A DNA stretch of 64,000 nucleotides, taken from assembly GCA_963675365.2 (NCBI GenBank), contig CAXXVA010000001.1, positions 620,001 through 684,000 on the forward strand, in the 5' to 3' direction. Made by a program: the position numbers and the translations under genes. The notes under the pieces were generated by a model. It saw only the letters and a list, made by a program, of their open reading frames with translations, was not told the DNA's origin and did no database searches. This document shows positions 8,865-17,697 of this stretch, piece by piece (the stretch's first letter is position 1; every line of letters begins with the position of its first letter). Origin of the DNA: CAXXOK01 sp963675365. GTDB lineage: Bacteria; Bacillota; Clostridia; Christensenellales; Aristaeellaceae.

Positions 8865-8893
8865 ATAGTACATTTCCGCCGCTTTTGTGTCAA
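8865..8893 (-). promoter_or_regulatory. Promoter of the sortase-like gene
   Basis: Minus-strand TTGACA (8888-8893), 17-base spacer, TACTAT (8865-8870), about 40 bases before the ATG at 8824, which has AGAGGG upstream. Confidence 0.7.
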
Positions 8894-8948
8894 GCAACGC
8901 GCACGCCCTCCAGTACCGGCAAAAAAGCGAAAAACATGCGTTACAAGT

Positions 8949-8977
8949 TTGACATCATCTCCCGCAAACCCTATAAT
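8949..8977 (+). promoter_or_regulatory. Consensus sigma-A promoter for the AlaRS gene
   Basis: Perfect TTGACA (8949-8954), exactly 17 bases, perfect TATAAT (8972-8977). The predicted leader is only about 35 bases, so no T-box riboswitch precedes this synthetase. Confidence 0.88.
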
Positions 8978-9018
8978 ATTGGGGTGTATACCCAATGCAA
9001 AGACAAGGGGAGAAAACC

Positions 9019-10794
9019 ATGAAACTCTCAAATTCCGCCCAGCTCCGCGCGATGTTCTTAAAGTTTTTTCAGGATAAAGGTCACGCGTTGATCTCGTCGG
9101 CGTCGCTGGTACCGGAAAACGATCCATCGGTCTTGTTTACCATGGCGGGCATGCACCCGCTGGTGCCGTACCTGCTGGGCCAGAAACACCCCGAAGGCAC
9201 GCGGCTTACAAACGTGCAAAAGTGCATCCGCACTGGAGATATCGACGACGTGGGCGACGCAAGCCATCTCACATTTTTTGAGATGCTTGGCAACTGGTCG
9301 CTTGGCGATTATTTTAAAAAGGAAATGATTCCCTGGAGCTGGGAGTTCCTCACGAGTGAACAATATCTGGGCCTCCCCAAGGATAAGCTGGCCTTTTCCG
9401 TGTTCGCGGGCGACGAAAACGCGCCCCGGGACGAGGAAAGCGCCAGGCTCTGGCGCGAGCAGGGCGTTCCCGCCGAACGCATCTTTTTCCTGCCCGCCGA
9501 AAACAACTGGTGGGCCCCCGGCCCCACCGGCCCCTGCGGCCCGGACTCCGAAATGTTCATCATCACCGACAAGGCGCCCTGCGGCCCGGACTGCTCCCCC
9601 GCCTGCGACTGCGGACGCTATCTGGAAATCTGGAACGACGTGTTCATGCAGTATAACAAAACGCCGGACGGCGTTCTGCATCCGCTCCCCGCGCCAAACG
9701 TCGATACCGGCATGGGGCTGGAGCGCACCATCTGCACTCTGCTAGGCAAGGATAACGTATATGAGACAGACCTGTTTGAAAATATTCTCGCGAAAATCGC
9801 CGAACTCAGCGGCAAAACCTATACGGAGAACAAAAAAGCGTTCCGCATCGTGGCCGACCACATGCGCACGGCTACCTTTATCCTGGGCGACGACCGGGGC
9901 ATGCCGCCCTCCAACGTCGGCCAAGGCTACGTGCTGCGCCGCCTGATCCGCCGCGCGGTGCGCTACGGCATGGAGCTTTCTCTCCCCGCCGGCTTTACAG
10001 GCGAAATCGCCAACGTGATCATCAACCAGTACAAGGCCGTATACCCGGAGCTTTCGCGCAACGGTGCGTTTATCCTGGAGCAGCTCGCCATGGAGGAAAC
10101 CCGCTTTGCCAAGACCCTCGACCAGGGTACCCGCGAGTTTGAAAAGATCGTAAGCCGCATGGAAAGCAAACAGATTGACGGCGTAAGCGCGTTCCACCTG
10201 TACGATACCTACGGCTTCCCCATCGAGATGACCGTGGAGCTCGCCAAAGAGCGCGGCTTGACCGTGGACATCGCGGGGTACGAGGCAAGCTTCAAGGAGC
10301 ATCAGGAAAAAAGCCACGCGGGCGCCGAGCAGACCTTCAAGGGCGGTCTGGCCGACCATTCGGAGGCGACCACCAAGCTGCACACCGCAACCCACCTCTT
10401 GCACAAGGCGTTGCGGCAGGTGCTTGGCGACGAGGTAGCGCAGAAGGGCTCCAACATCACCGCCGAACGGCTGCGGTTTGACTTCTCCTTCGGCCGCAAG
10501 GTGGACAAAGACGAGCTTCAAAAGGTAGAGGCGATCGTCAACGACGCAATCCGGGCCGCCATGCCCGTCACCATGGAGGAAATGACCGTGGACGAGGCTA
10601 AAGCCCAGGGCGCGATCGGCCTGTTTGAAAGCAAATACGGCGAAAAGGTGAAGGTCTACACCATCGGCGATTTCTCCAAGGAGATCTGCGGCGGGCCGCA
10701 CGTACATAATACATCCGAGCTGGGCAGCTTTAAGATCAAAAAAGAAGAGAGTTCTTCCGCAGGTGTGCGGCGCATCAAGGCGATTGTAGAATAA
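9019..10794 (+). CDS. alaS: Alanyl-tRNA synthetase, short form without C-terminal domain
   Basis: Charges tRNA-Ala (591 aa against about 870 for the usual enzyme). The catalytic domain is complete: TMAGMHPLVPYLLG, the TNVQKCIRTGDIDDVG motif and FFEMLGNWSLGDYFK. The editing domain keeps its zinc ligands, H455-x3-H459 (HTATH) and C557/H561 (CGGPH). The protein ends right after SSAGVRRIKAIVE, so the oligomerising DHHA1/C-Ala region is absent. The stop is followed by a new gene 14 bases later, with no sign of a broken remainder. The start at 9019 has AGGGGAG upstream. Whether a full-length copy exists elsewhere is unknown. Confidence 0.9.
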   Translation: MKLSNSAQLRAMFLKFFQDKGHALISSASLVPENDPSVLFTMAGMHPLVPYLLGQKHPEGTRLTNVQKCIRTGDIDDVGDASHLTFFEMLGNWSLGDYFKKEMIPWSWEFLTSEQYLGLPKDKLAFSVFAGDENAPRDEESARLWREQGVPAERIFFLPAENNWWAPGPTGPCGPDSEMFIITDKAPCGPDCSPACDCGRYLEIWNDVFMQYNKTPDGVLHPLPAPNVDTGMGLERTICTLLGKDNVYETDLFENILAKIAELSGKTYTENKKAFRIVADHMRTATFILGDDRGMPPSNVGQGYVLRRLIRRAVRYGMELSLPAGFTGEIANVIINQYKAVYPELSRNGAFILEQLAMEETRFAKTLDQGTREFEKIVSRMESKQIDGVSAFHLYDTYGFPIEMTVELAKERGLTVDIAGYEASFKEHQEKSHAGAEQTFKGGLADHSEATTKLHTATHLLHKALRQVLGDEVAQKGSNITAERLRFDFSFGRKVDKDELQKVEAIVNDAIRAAMPVTMEEMTVDEAKAQGAIGLFESKYGEKVKVYTIGDFSKEICGGPHVHNTSELGSFKIKKEESSSAGVRRIKAIVE

Positions 10795-10808
10795 GGAGTT
10801 AAGCGTCT

Positions 10809-12917
10809 TTGGCAAAACAGGCACAAACGACGGCATGGGCATCGTCCCGGCGGGTCATGCTGGTGATGATGTCGCTCCCGACGCTGTACAACTATCTGTA
10901 TTCCATGACCGTGTCCGGCGCGTATACGCTGTCGCCGGTCTTTGGCGGCGCGCTGTTTATGACAGGCGCGGCGGCCACCGCCTACGCCCAGACCTATACG
11001 GGCCAACGGCGAAAGAGCCTGACCCGGCGTACCCGCGTTTTGGGTACGCTTTTGCTTGCGCTGATGTTTTTACTCACGCTGATGCTGTGGGTGGTCTATC
11101 CGTTCTTCTCCCGCATCTCCCACTTCTGGGAGCTGTCCGCCGTGACCCTGGTGCTCACCGTACGCGGCGTGATCGCACGCGGATTGGTCGGCAGCGTCAT
11201 GCGCGGCCGCATGGGCAAGCGCGCGTTTTTCGTGCTGTTTTTATCGTTGCAGCTGGTCCTGACCGGCGCGGTCGCGGCGATATTTTTCCCGACTCTGACC
11301 ACGTCCCTGGCCTGGTATATGCTGGGCGGGTACGCGCTGAGCATGCTGCTGGAAGGCTATATCCTCTGGCGCGACCGGAAATCCGTCGCCATGGAAACCC
11401 GCCCCGAAGCGCTTGACAAGGAAACGGCGGAGCGCATGGCCACAGAGCTTCGGCAGATGAACGCCTACGGCGCGTACCAGCGCATGCAAACGCTGATTCT
11501 GATCGCGCTGCAGATGACGCTGGTGATGGTGTATACCTTCATCGGCATCACGACGCGGGAGATTATCTCCTGCCTTGCGATTTCGGTGGGCTGTACCATC
11601 ATTATGCGCGAGGCGACGGACTTTATCCTAAGCCGTCTCAAGCGCCGCCGGCCCGCGACGCTCAACCTGCTGCTGATTGGCCTGTTCCTCTGGGGATACT
11701 CGCTGTACCTGTTTTACCGGATGCTCTCGGGCGACAGCAGTCTTTTGATGACGTACCTGACGCTGGGGATGTGCTCGGCGGGCCTGAGCGTATCGGTGAC
11801 GAGCCTGGCGCAGATCGAACGCGATATGACCAGCGTGGCGAAGTACCGCCTGCGCGACCACATGCAGGGCTACGGCACCATCCGCTCGGTGAACACGGAG
11901 CTTTCCATCCTCGCGGGGCAGCTGTTCGCGCTGCTTTTGCTGGCCGTGCTGACCCTGCCCGCGGGCACAAACCTGACGGAACTCGCCTTTTCGCAGATCA
12001 TCCGGGATTTCCGCCCGCTGATGATATTGCCCCCGCTGCTTTTAACCATTGCGGCGTTCCTGCTCGCGCTGCGCTTCCCGCTCAACAACCGGCATTTTCA
12101 AAAAATCAAGCGCTTTTTAACGCTCACCGACGAGGACAACCCGGCGCTGAAAAAGCAGCTGGATACCGTGGTGGTGCATAAATACATCAACCGCTTCGGC
12201 ATCCGCATCATCATCTTTTTCCTGCGGCTCATTATGCCCCACAAGGTGATCGGCAAGGAACACCTGCAGGGGCTTGAAGACGGCACCATTGTGATGGTGT
12301 GCAACCACGGCGAAGTCTACGGTCCCGTGGCGGCCACGCTGTACGTGCCCATCCCGTTTCGCCCCTGGAGCATCGCGGAGATGATGGACCGAGACGTCAT
12401 TGTGGATTACATTTACCAGAACACCGCCGTGCGGCAGGACTGGTGCCCGAATTTCCTGAAGATGCCGCTGACGAAGATGTTCGCACGCTTTTTCCTGTGG
12501 GCGTTCAAAAGCCTGGAAGCCATCCCCGTCTACCGCAACGACCCGCGCTCGCTGATCAAAACCTTCCGCATGACGGTGGATGCCATGCAGGCCGGCGACA
12601 ACCTGCTGCTTTTCCCCGAACGCGGCGACAACCTGGGCCCCGGCGATAAGGGATATGCCGAAGAGGGCATCGGCGAGCTGTACACAGGCTTTGCGATGAT
12701 CGCGCCCGCGCTGTATAAAAAAGCGCACAAGGCGGCCGTGTTCGTGCCGGTTTACGCCTCTAAAAAGCTGAAAACGCTGACCTTCGGCGAGGGGATCGCC
12801 TTCAATCCCGACGCGCCGATGAACATTGAAAACAGGCGCATCGTCGCCGCGCTGCACAGCCGCATCGAAGCGATGGTGGACGACGAGCGGGAGGCTTTAG
12901 CCAAGCTGCAGGCGTAA
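10809..12917 (+). CDS. Fusion of a 12-helix transporter-like domain to a PlsC-type acyltransferase
   Basis: 702 aa with a TTG start preceded by AAGGAG at 10 bases. Residues 1 to about 440 hold roughly twelve hydrophobic segments in an MFS/flippase-like arrangement. Residues about 470-700 form a glycerophosphate acyltransferase-like domain with CNHGEVYGP around His500 and FPERGDN at 602-608. The canonical NH-x4-D has Gly505 in place of Asp, with Glu502 two residues after the His as a possible substitute. The layout recalls LplT-Aas lysophospholipid transport and reacylation, so remodelling of membrane lipids is inferred. It is transcribed with alaS, 14 bases downstream. Confidence 0.72.
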   Translation: MAKQAQTTAWASSRRVMLVMMSLPTLYNYLYSMTVSGAYTLSPVFGGALFMTGAAATAYAQTYTGQRRKSLTRRTRVLGTLLLALMFLLTLMLWVVYPFFSRISHFWELSAVTLVLTVRGVIARGLVGSVMRGRMGKRAFFVLFLSLQLVLTGAVAAIFFPTLTTSLAWYMLGGYALSMLLEGYILWRDRKSVAMETRPEALDKETAERMATELRQMNAYGAYQRMQTLILIALQMTLVMVYTFIGITTREIISCLAISVGCTIIMREATDFILSRLKRRRPATLNLLLIGLFLWGYSLYLFYRMLSGDSSLLMTYLTLGMCSAGLSVSVTSLAQIERDMTSVAKYRLRDHMQGYGTIRSVNTELSILAGQLFALLLLAVLTLPAGTNLTELAFSQIIRDFRPLMILPPLLLTIAAFLLALRFPLNNRHFQKIKRFLTLTDEDNPALKKQLDTVVVHKYINRFGIRIIIFFLRLIMPHKVIGKEHLQGLEDGTIVMVCNHGEVYGPVAATLYVPIPFRPWSIAEMMDRDVIVDYIYQNTAVRQDWCPNFLKMPLTKMFARFFLWAFKSLEAIPVYRNDPRSLIKTFRMTVDAMQAGDNLLLFPERGDNLGPGDKGYAEEGIGELYTGFAMIAPALYKKAHKAAVFVPVYASKKLKTLTFGEGIAFNPDAPMNIENRRIVAALHSRIEAMVDDEREALAKLQA

Positions 12918-12945
12918 ACCCGGTATCAAGCGCACTCAAATAAAT

Positions 12946-13005
12946 AAGATACGCATTCTTGCGTATCTTTTTTATGTCAAAAAATTGGCTTCGCCTCTTT
13001 TTTGA
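12946..13005 (+). terminator. Terminator after the acyltransferase fusion gene, with a second A/T-flanked hairpin
   Basis: Stem AAGATACGCA / TGCGTATCTT (12946-12969) with a TTCT loop and a short T tail is a rho-independent terminator. A second dyad TCAAAAAA...GGC-TTC-GCC...TTTTTTGA follows at 12977-13005 and could act in either direction. Confidence 0.8.
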
Positions 13006-13018
13006 AGTACGGGTACTG

Positions 13019-13110
13019 TTTGCGGCTAGCCGCAATCTCCCCGCCCGACCGGCAACGCCGGTCGATACGAACTAATGATCAGAGGGCTGCGGCCCTCCGA
13101 TACCTCCTAT
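13019..13110. repeat. Intergenic hairpin array, CGATACGAA family, copy 1
   Basis: Contains GACCGG-CAAC-GCCGGTC followed by CGATACGAA and a second stem GAGGG-CTGC-GGCCCTC. The same architecture occurs at 22330-22385, where the first stem is GCCCGG/CCGGGC, i.e. a compensatory A:T to C:G change. It lies 3' of the GntR gene. Confidence 0.55.
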
Positions 13111-13124
13111 GGGATTAAGACTGC

Positions 13125-13802
13125 TCATTTCGTAAAATACTGATGGTATTTGGAATAGATTTCATCCTTGTCCACCTTGTAGCGGCTTAAATGCTTCATA
13201 ATCAGCATGGACGCCTGCTCCTTGTCGCCCGCCATCACGGCGGCCAGAAGCTTCTGGTGGTCTTCGACGATCTTGATTTCCTTGACGGCAAACAGGCTTA
13301 AGTTGCGCACGCGGTCGAAATGCAGGGTCATGCTTTCCAGCATGTGGTATGACTGCATTTTGTTCGTCAGGCGAAACATTTCGCGGTGAAACTCGTCGTC
13401 CATCTCAAACAGCTTTTCGTACAGCTCGTTTTCAAAATAGAATTCCTGAAGCTTCACGTTGGCCTCGGCGGCGGAAAAATCGAGCTCCGGCGACATATCG
13501 CAGGCAAGTTCGAAGATCGCCTTTTCAAACACCATGCGCATGAAACGGCTCTCTTCCACAAAATCGTAATCAATCAGCGCAATACGGCTGCCGCGCTGGG
13601 GCAGGATTTCCACGATGCGGATCTTGGCAAGCTCGATCAGCGCTTCGCGCACCGGCGTACGGCTCAGGCCCATCGCGGCGGAGATTTCGTTTTCGCTGAG
13701 CATGACGCCGGGCTCCAGATCCATGGAGGCAATATTGCGCTTGAGCATCCTCAGCGCGTAGTCCCGCGCCGTTTCGCGCGCATATCGTTCGGAAATGTTC
13801 AT
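13125..13802 (-). CDS. GntR family transcriptional regulator (FadR/FCD type)
   Basis: 225 aa. The N-terminal winged helix contains LEPGVMLSENEISAAMGLSRTPVREAL, the classic GntR recognition segment. The C-terminal all-helical FCD ligand domain contains EFHREMFRLTNK-type metal-binding positions and late histidines. The ligand is unknown. GAGGAG precedes the ATG. No metabolic gene is directly coupled: tsaD lies upstream in the same direction with a 98-base gap. Members of this family usually sense small carboxylates. Confidence 0.88.
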   Translation of the reverse strand: MNISERYARETARDYALRMLKRNIASMDLEPGVMLSENEISAAMGLSRTPVREALIELAKIRIVEILPQRGSRIALIDYDFVEESRFMRMVFEKAIFELACDMSPELDFSAAEANVKLQEFYFENELYEKLFEMDDEFHREMFRLTNKMQSYHMLESMTLHFDRVRNLSLFAVKEIKIVEDHQKLLAAVMAGDKEQASMLIMKHLSRYKVDKDEIYSKYHQYFTK

Positions 13803-13900
13803 GTTTCTCCTCTTCCAGCCCTAAAATCCGCGGCTGGGATACTAGTTTTTTTGTATTGTAACATCCCGATGATATCGCGTCAAGAATCCGGTGCGCCGCG

Positions 13901-14905
13901 TTACACCAGCGGAAGCGACGGTACGGCGTTCAGGTCGAGCTGCGCCTCCTGGTTCCGCCGGTAGAAAGCCGCGGATGCGATCATCGCGGCGTTGTCGGTG
14001 CAAAGCGCGATCTCGGGCATTAAAAGCCTGATGCCGTTTTGCTCCGCCAGCTCCCGCATCTGCGTTCGCAGCCGCTTGTTGGCGCTCACGCCCCCGGCGA
14101 GGCACAGGGTATTCAGTCCGCTGTCCAGTACAGCTTGGATGGTTTTATCGCACAGGCTGTCCACGATGGCCTGCTGGTAGGACGCGGCCAGATCTTTCTT
14201 TGGCAGGTTCTGCCCTTTCTGTTCCATGTTGTGCACGGCGTTAATGAACGCGGTCTTAAGACCGGAAAAACTGAAATCATACTTGCCTTCGGCTTTGGGG
14301 CGCGGCAACGACAGAAAATTCGGATCGCCGCCCTCGGCAAGTTTGCTCAAATGCGGGCCGCCGGGATAGGGAAGCCCGAGCACCCGCGCGCCCTTGTCAA
14401 ACGCTTCGCCCGCCGCGTCGTCGGCGGTCTGCCCCAGCAGGGTATAGCTGCCGTAATCGTTGACGGTGACCAGATGGCTGTGCCCGCCCGAGACCACCAG
14501 GCATACAAACGGCGGTTCCAAATCGGGATTTGACAGAAAATTCGCGCTGACGTGCCCTTCGATGTGGTTGACGGGGATCAGCTTCTTACCCGCGGCAAAG
14601 CTCAGGCCCTTCATGCAGTTGACGCCGATTAGCAGCGCGCCTACCAGCCCCGGCCCGTAGGTAACGGCCAGCGCGTCGATCTGAGAAAGCGCAAGACCCG
14701 CTTCGCGCAATGCCTGGTCAATCATGCGGTCGCAGGCGTCCACATGCGCGCGGCTGGCGATTTCCGGCACCACGCCGCCGTAGACGGTATGCAGGTCGAT
14801 CTGCGAAAAAACGGCATTGGACAAAATCCGCCTGCCGTTTTCCACCACGGCGGCGGCCGTTTCGTCACAGCTGGTTTCCAGCGCCAAAATGCGGTATGGT
14901 TTCAT
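13901..14905 (-). CDS. tsaD: tRNA N6-adenosine threonylcarbamoyltransferase
   Basis: Transfers threonylcarbamoyl to A37 of ANN-decoding tRNAs (334 aa, usual length), working with TsaB and TsaE, which are not in this window. The N-terminus ILALETSCDETAAAVV is the ASKHA phosphate loop. The metal-binding HIEGH motif and the late ALCTDNAAMIA segment are intact. The ATG lies 2 bases after the stop of the upstream membrane-protein gene, so translation is probably coupled. Identification is secure. Confidence 0.97.
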   Translation of the reverse strand: MKPYRILALETSCDETAAAVVENGRRILSNAVFSQIDLHTVYGGVVPEIASRAHVDACDRMIDQALREAGLALSQIDALAVTYGPGLVGALLIGVNCMKGLSFAAGKKLIPVNHIEGHVSANFLSNPDLEPPFVCLVVSGGHSHLVTVNDYGSYTLLGQTADDAAGEAFDKGARVLGLPYPGGPHLSKLAEGGDPNFLSLPRPKAEGKYDFSFSGLKTAFINAVHNMEQKGQNLPKKDLAASYQQAIVDSLCDKTIQAVLDSGLNTLCLAGGVSANKRLRTQMRELAEQNGIRLLMPEIALCTDNAAMIASAAFYRRNQEAQLDLNAVPSLPLV

Positions 14906-14907
14906 GC

Positions 14908-15681
14908 TCAGCGGTACTCCATGGGATCGTAAGGCATGGTCTGTTTTTCAAGCCTCCGCCTGCGCCCGCGCCTGTCGATCATGATCAAAACGGCGGGCAA
15001 AAGCAGGATGCCCGCCAGCAGGTACAGGAACGTAAGCCCGATGGGCAGAAGATAGCCCTGGAACATGGAGACGGGGAACAGCCGCATCACAGGCTCGTCG
15101 GCGGCAAAGATGCCGCCGGGGATGAAAATGTTATGCAGCACTTCCCAGAAGCTCGCAAAATCGATCAGCGCCCAAAGGAATACGACCCCCGCCACAAGGA
15201 TGGGGACGACCGCCCCCAGGTAATAAAAGCGCGGGGAGAACGTGCGCGACTGCAAAGCCGCCGCGCCGATGAGCGTGAGAAACACGAGCAGCGCCACGCA
15301 CGCGATCATCAAAGGCAGCATGAAGCGAAACGCTTTCACCCAGTGCTGCACCTGCTCCATATGTGCGGAAAAGTCCTCCGGCACCGGGGTGACCTGCCCT
15401 TCTACGGTGATAGCCGTAAGCCACGCGGCGCGCCGGCCCGTGAGATAACCGATGGTCTCCTGTGCAAAGCGCTCGGCGTCCTCGGCGGACATGATCTCGG
15501 TCTGCACCAGCGCCACGTCGGCCGCGTCGCGGAATCGGTCGATATCCGTTACGTGCACGCCGACCGCGTAACCCATGCTCAAGCCCGTCAGGCACAGCCC
15601 CAGCGCAAGCGAAAGAAGCGCGCCAAAGAGACTCGTTCTCCTGCGCGCATACCGTCTGCCTGCCATCAGGTATGGATCCAT
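14908..15681 (-). CDS. TIGR01906/DUF1461 integral membrane protein (Lit-like)
   Basis: 257 aa with four or five hydrophobic segments. The large loop after helix 1 carries the DVALVQTEIMSAEDAERFAQ block. Later FWEVLHNIFIPGG and MRLFPVSMFQG match the conserved H-and-FP signatures of the TIGR01906 family, which includes Lit, the lipoprotein intramolecular acyltransferase of some Firmicutes. Enzymatic function here is inference. The start at 15681 (MDPYLMAG) is a best guess with a weak AAGGAA site 13 bases upstream. It is the fourth gene of the GNAT-prfB-EFR1-Lit-tsaD run. Confidence 0.72.
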   Translation of the reverse strand: MDPYLMAGRRYARRRTSLFGALLSLALGLCLTGLSMGYAVGVHVTDIDRFRDAADVALVQTEIMSAEDAERFAQETIGYLTGRRAAWLTAITVEGQVTPVPEDFSAHMEQVQHWVKAFRFMLPLMIACVALLVFLTLIGAAALQSRTFSPRFYYLGAVVPILVAGVVFLWALIDFASFWEVLHNIFIPGGIFAADEPVMRLFPVSMFQGYLLPIGLTFLYLLAGILLLPAVLIMIDRRGRRRRLEKQTMPYDPMEYR

Positions 15682-15701
15682 GTCCGCTTCGTTCCTTCCG
15701 G

Positions 15702-16526
15702 TTATGATTGGATGCAATCCTTCAGTTTCGCTTCGGGATGGCGGTAAAAATACCCTTTTTTTGTGATGCCGCCGGTGATCGCCCGCTGCGGGCACCAGTT
15801 ATAGCAGGCCAGGCAGTTTTCGCAGCGGTGCTGCCATTCCGGCTCGCCGTCTTTAATCACGATATTCTGGACGGGGCACACCCTTGCGCAGGTGCCGCAG
15901 CCCGTGCAGGCGTCTGTGATCTCAAATCCCCGGTCCATATTCCGTATCATATCGGCCTCGGGTGCGTCCCTGTCCAGGCCGCTCTGCTGTGCGAAATACA
16001 GCTTACACGCAGGTCTAATCAGGTATTTCGTCGCCGGGATCATCAGGAATTCCAAAAGAGGGTTGTGGTAGTGGATGCCCGTCGCCCCGCGCACTATCCT
16101 TTTAACGATGCGCGCGTAGCGCTTGCTCAGCATCCTCAGCCGACGCGCTGGATTTTCGTACCACTTGTAAAAGGAGTTCTGCGGCATCGGCACGCCGAAC
16201 GCGAGCGACAGCGTTCCGCCTTGTTCTTTGACAAGCTTTCGTACGGTGCGCAGGGCGTCTCCCGCCGCGCCGCCATGCGTGCAGACGGCAAACAGCTTTT
16301 TATCCGGCAGGTCCGCGAGCTTCCCGATGAACTCCCGTACAATCCAAGGCGCATCGGAGTAATAGACGGGAAACACGACGCCGATCGTCTCCGCATCCGT
16401 CTCCACGGCGTCCGACTCCCGGAACGCGGCGATATTCCGCAGTTCCGCACGCAGCCCAGCCGCCAGCTCCTGCGCCAGCCGCAGGGTGTTTCCCGTGCCG
16501 GAAAAATAGTAAATAAGCTGTTTCAT
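15702..16526 (-). CDS. EFR1-type flavodoxin-ferredoxin fusion protein
   Basis: 274 aa. Residues 1 to about 165 form a flavodoxin-like FMN domain beginning YYFSGTGNTLRLAQ. Residues about 205-260 form a 2[4Fe-4S] ferredoxin with CTGCGTCARVCP and CENCLACYNWCP. This architecture is the EFR1 family of anaerobes, thought to move electrons between ferredoxin and flavin partners. The exact partner is unknown. The start has GGAGAGC upstream. It lies 63 bases after prfB. Confidence 0.88.
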   Translation of the reverse strand: MKQLIYYFSGTGNTLRLAQELAAGLRAELRNIAAFRESDAVETDAETIGVVFPVYYSDAPWIVREFIGKLADLPDKKLFAVCTHGGAAGDALRTVRKLVKEQGGTLSLAFGVPMPQNSFYKWYENPARRLRMLSKRYARIVKRIVRGATGIHYHNPLLEFLMIPATKYLIRPACKLYFAQQSGLDRDAPEADMIRNMDRGFEITDACTGCGTCARVCPVQNIVIKDGEPEWQHRCENCLACYNWCPQRAITGGITKKGYFYRHPEAKLKDCIQS

Positions 16527-16589
16527 GCTGCTCTCCGGAAAAGCTGTCCAAAACCCGGTTTGGTTGCCGTCTTGCCTGTTTTCGGCCGC

Positions 16590-17687
16590 CTACATCATTT
16601 TCAGGTACGCCGTAATGAAGCCGGAGATGTTGCCGTCCATGACGCTATCCACGCCGCCGACCTCAAAGCCCGTGCGGTGGTCCTTGACCATCGTGTAGGG
16701 CTGGAAAACGTAGCTGCGGATCTGGCTGCCCCACTCGATCTTCTTCAGCTCGCCCTTGATATCGGCCATCTGCTCTTCCTTTTCGCGCATGCGCTGCTCC
16801 ATCAGGCGGCCCTTCAAAATGCGCAGGCAGACCTCGCGGTTCTGCATCTGGGAGCGCTCGTTCTGGCACTGGGCCACGATGCCGGTGGGGATGTGCGTCA
16901 TGCGGACGGCCGAGTCGGTGCGGTTGACGTGCTGGCCGCCCGCGCCGCCGGAACGGTAGGTGTCGATACGGACTTCCTCCATGTTCACCTCGAAATCGTC
17001 GTCCTCGGGCAGGATGGGCGCGACGTCCAGCGAGGCAAATGAGGTATGGCGGCGGGCGTTGGAATCAAACGGGCTGATGCGCACCAGGCGGTGCACGCCG
17101 CGCTCGGAACGCAGATAGCCGTAGGCGTTTTCGCCTTCCACCTCGAAGGTGACGGACTTGATGCCCGCCTCGTCGCCGTCAAGCAAATCGTTGACGGTCA
17201 CCTTAAAGCCCATGCGCTCGCAGTAGCGCGTGTACATGCGGTAGAGCATCTGCGTCCAGTCCTGCGCCTCGGTGCCGCCCGCGCCCGCGTGCAGGCTCAG
17301 AACACAGTCGCAGCGATCGTACTCGCCGCGCATCAAGGTTTCAAGCTCCAGCGCGTCGGCTTCCTTTTGCAGTTCGTCCAGCTCTGTTTCGCACTCGGCG
17401 GCGATTTCGTCGTCCGCTTCTTCGGATAACAGCACCAGCATGGCGTCTACGTCGTCCATGCGGGCTTTCAGGTTTGCGACGTGGCCGGATTTCTCTTCGA
17501 TATGGCTGATGCGCTTGTTGACCTGCTTGGAGCGCTCCAGATCGTTCCAGAACTCCGGCGCGTTCATCTCTTCCTTGAGCTCGGCCAGCTCTTCCATCAA
17601 CTGGGGCAAATGCAGGCCGTCCGAGGATTTCTGTACGCTCTCGCGCAGGCCGTCCAGGGTCTGGCGATAGCTGTCGATATCAATCAT
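16590..17687 (-). CDS. prfB: Peptide chain release factor 2
   Basis: Recognises UGA and UAA and releases the finished chain (365 aa, family length). The GGQ motif is in GGAGGQHVNRTDSA and the codon-recognition tripeptide SPF is in ISPFDSNARRH. The reading frame is continuous from the ATG at 17687 (GGAGTTAGGTA upstream), so the +1 programmed frameshift used for autoregulation in many bacteria is absent here. It starts 10 bases after the GNAT gene. Confidence 0.96.
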   Translation of the reverse strand: MIDIDSYRQTLDGLRESVQKSSDGLHLPQLMEELAELKEEMNAPEFWNDLERSKQVNKRISHIEEKSGHVANLKARMDDVDAMLVLLSEEADDEIAAECETELDELQKEADALELETLMRGEYDRCDCVLSLHAGAGGTEAQDWTQMLYRMYTRYCERMGFKVTVNDLLDGDEAGIKSVTFEVEGENAYGYLRSERGVHRLVRISPFDSNARRHTSFASLDVAPILPEDDDFEVNMEEVRIDTYRSGGAGGQHVNRTDSAVRMTHIPTGIVAQCQNERSQMQNREVCLRILKGRLMEQRMREKEEQMADIKGELKKIEWGSQIRSYVFQPYTMVKDHRTGFEVGGVDSVMDGNISGFITAYLKMM

Positions 17688-17697
17688 TACCTAACTC

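Noticed and set aside
8978..9018. T-box riboswitch before the alanyl-tRNA synthetase
   Set aside because: The leader from the consensus promoter is only about 35 bases, far too short.
10795..10808. Frameshift explaining the short AlaRS
   Set aside because: The protein ends at a natural domain boundary, and the next 14 bases carry the ribosome site of a different intact gene with no DHHA1-like remnant in any frame.
9742..10842. A 366-codon minus-strand frame over the AlaRS gene
   Set aside because: Antisense shadow of a strongly conserved gene with intact motifs. No promoter or ribosome site.
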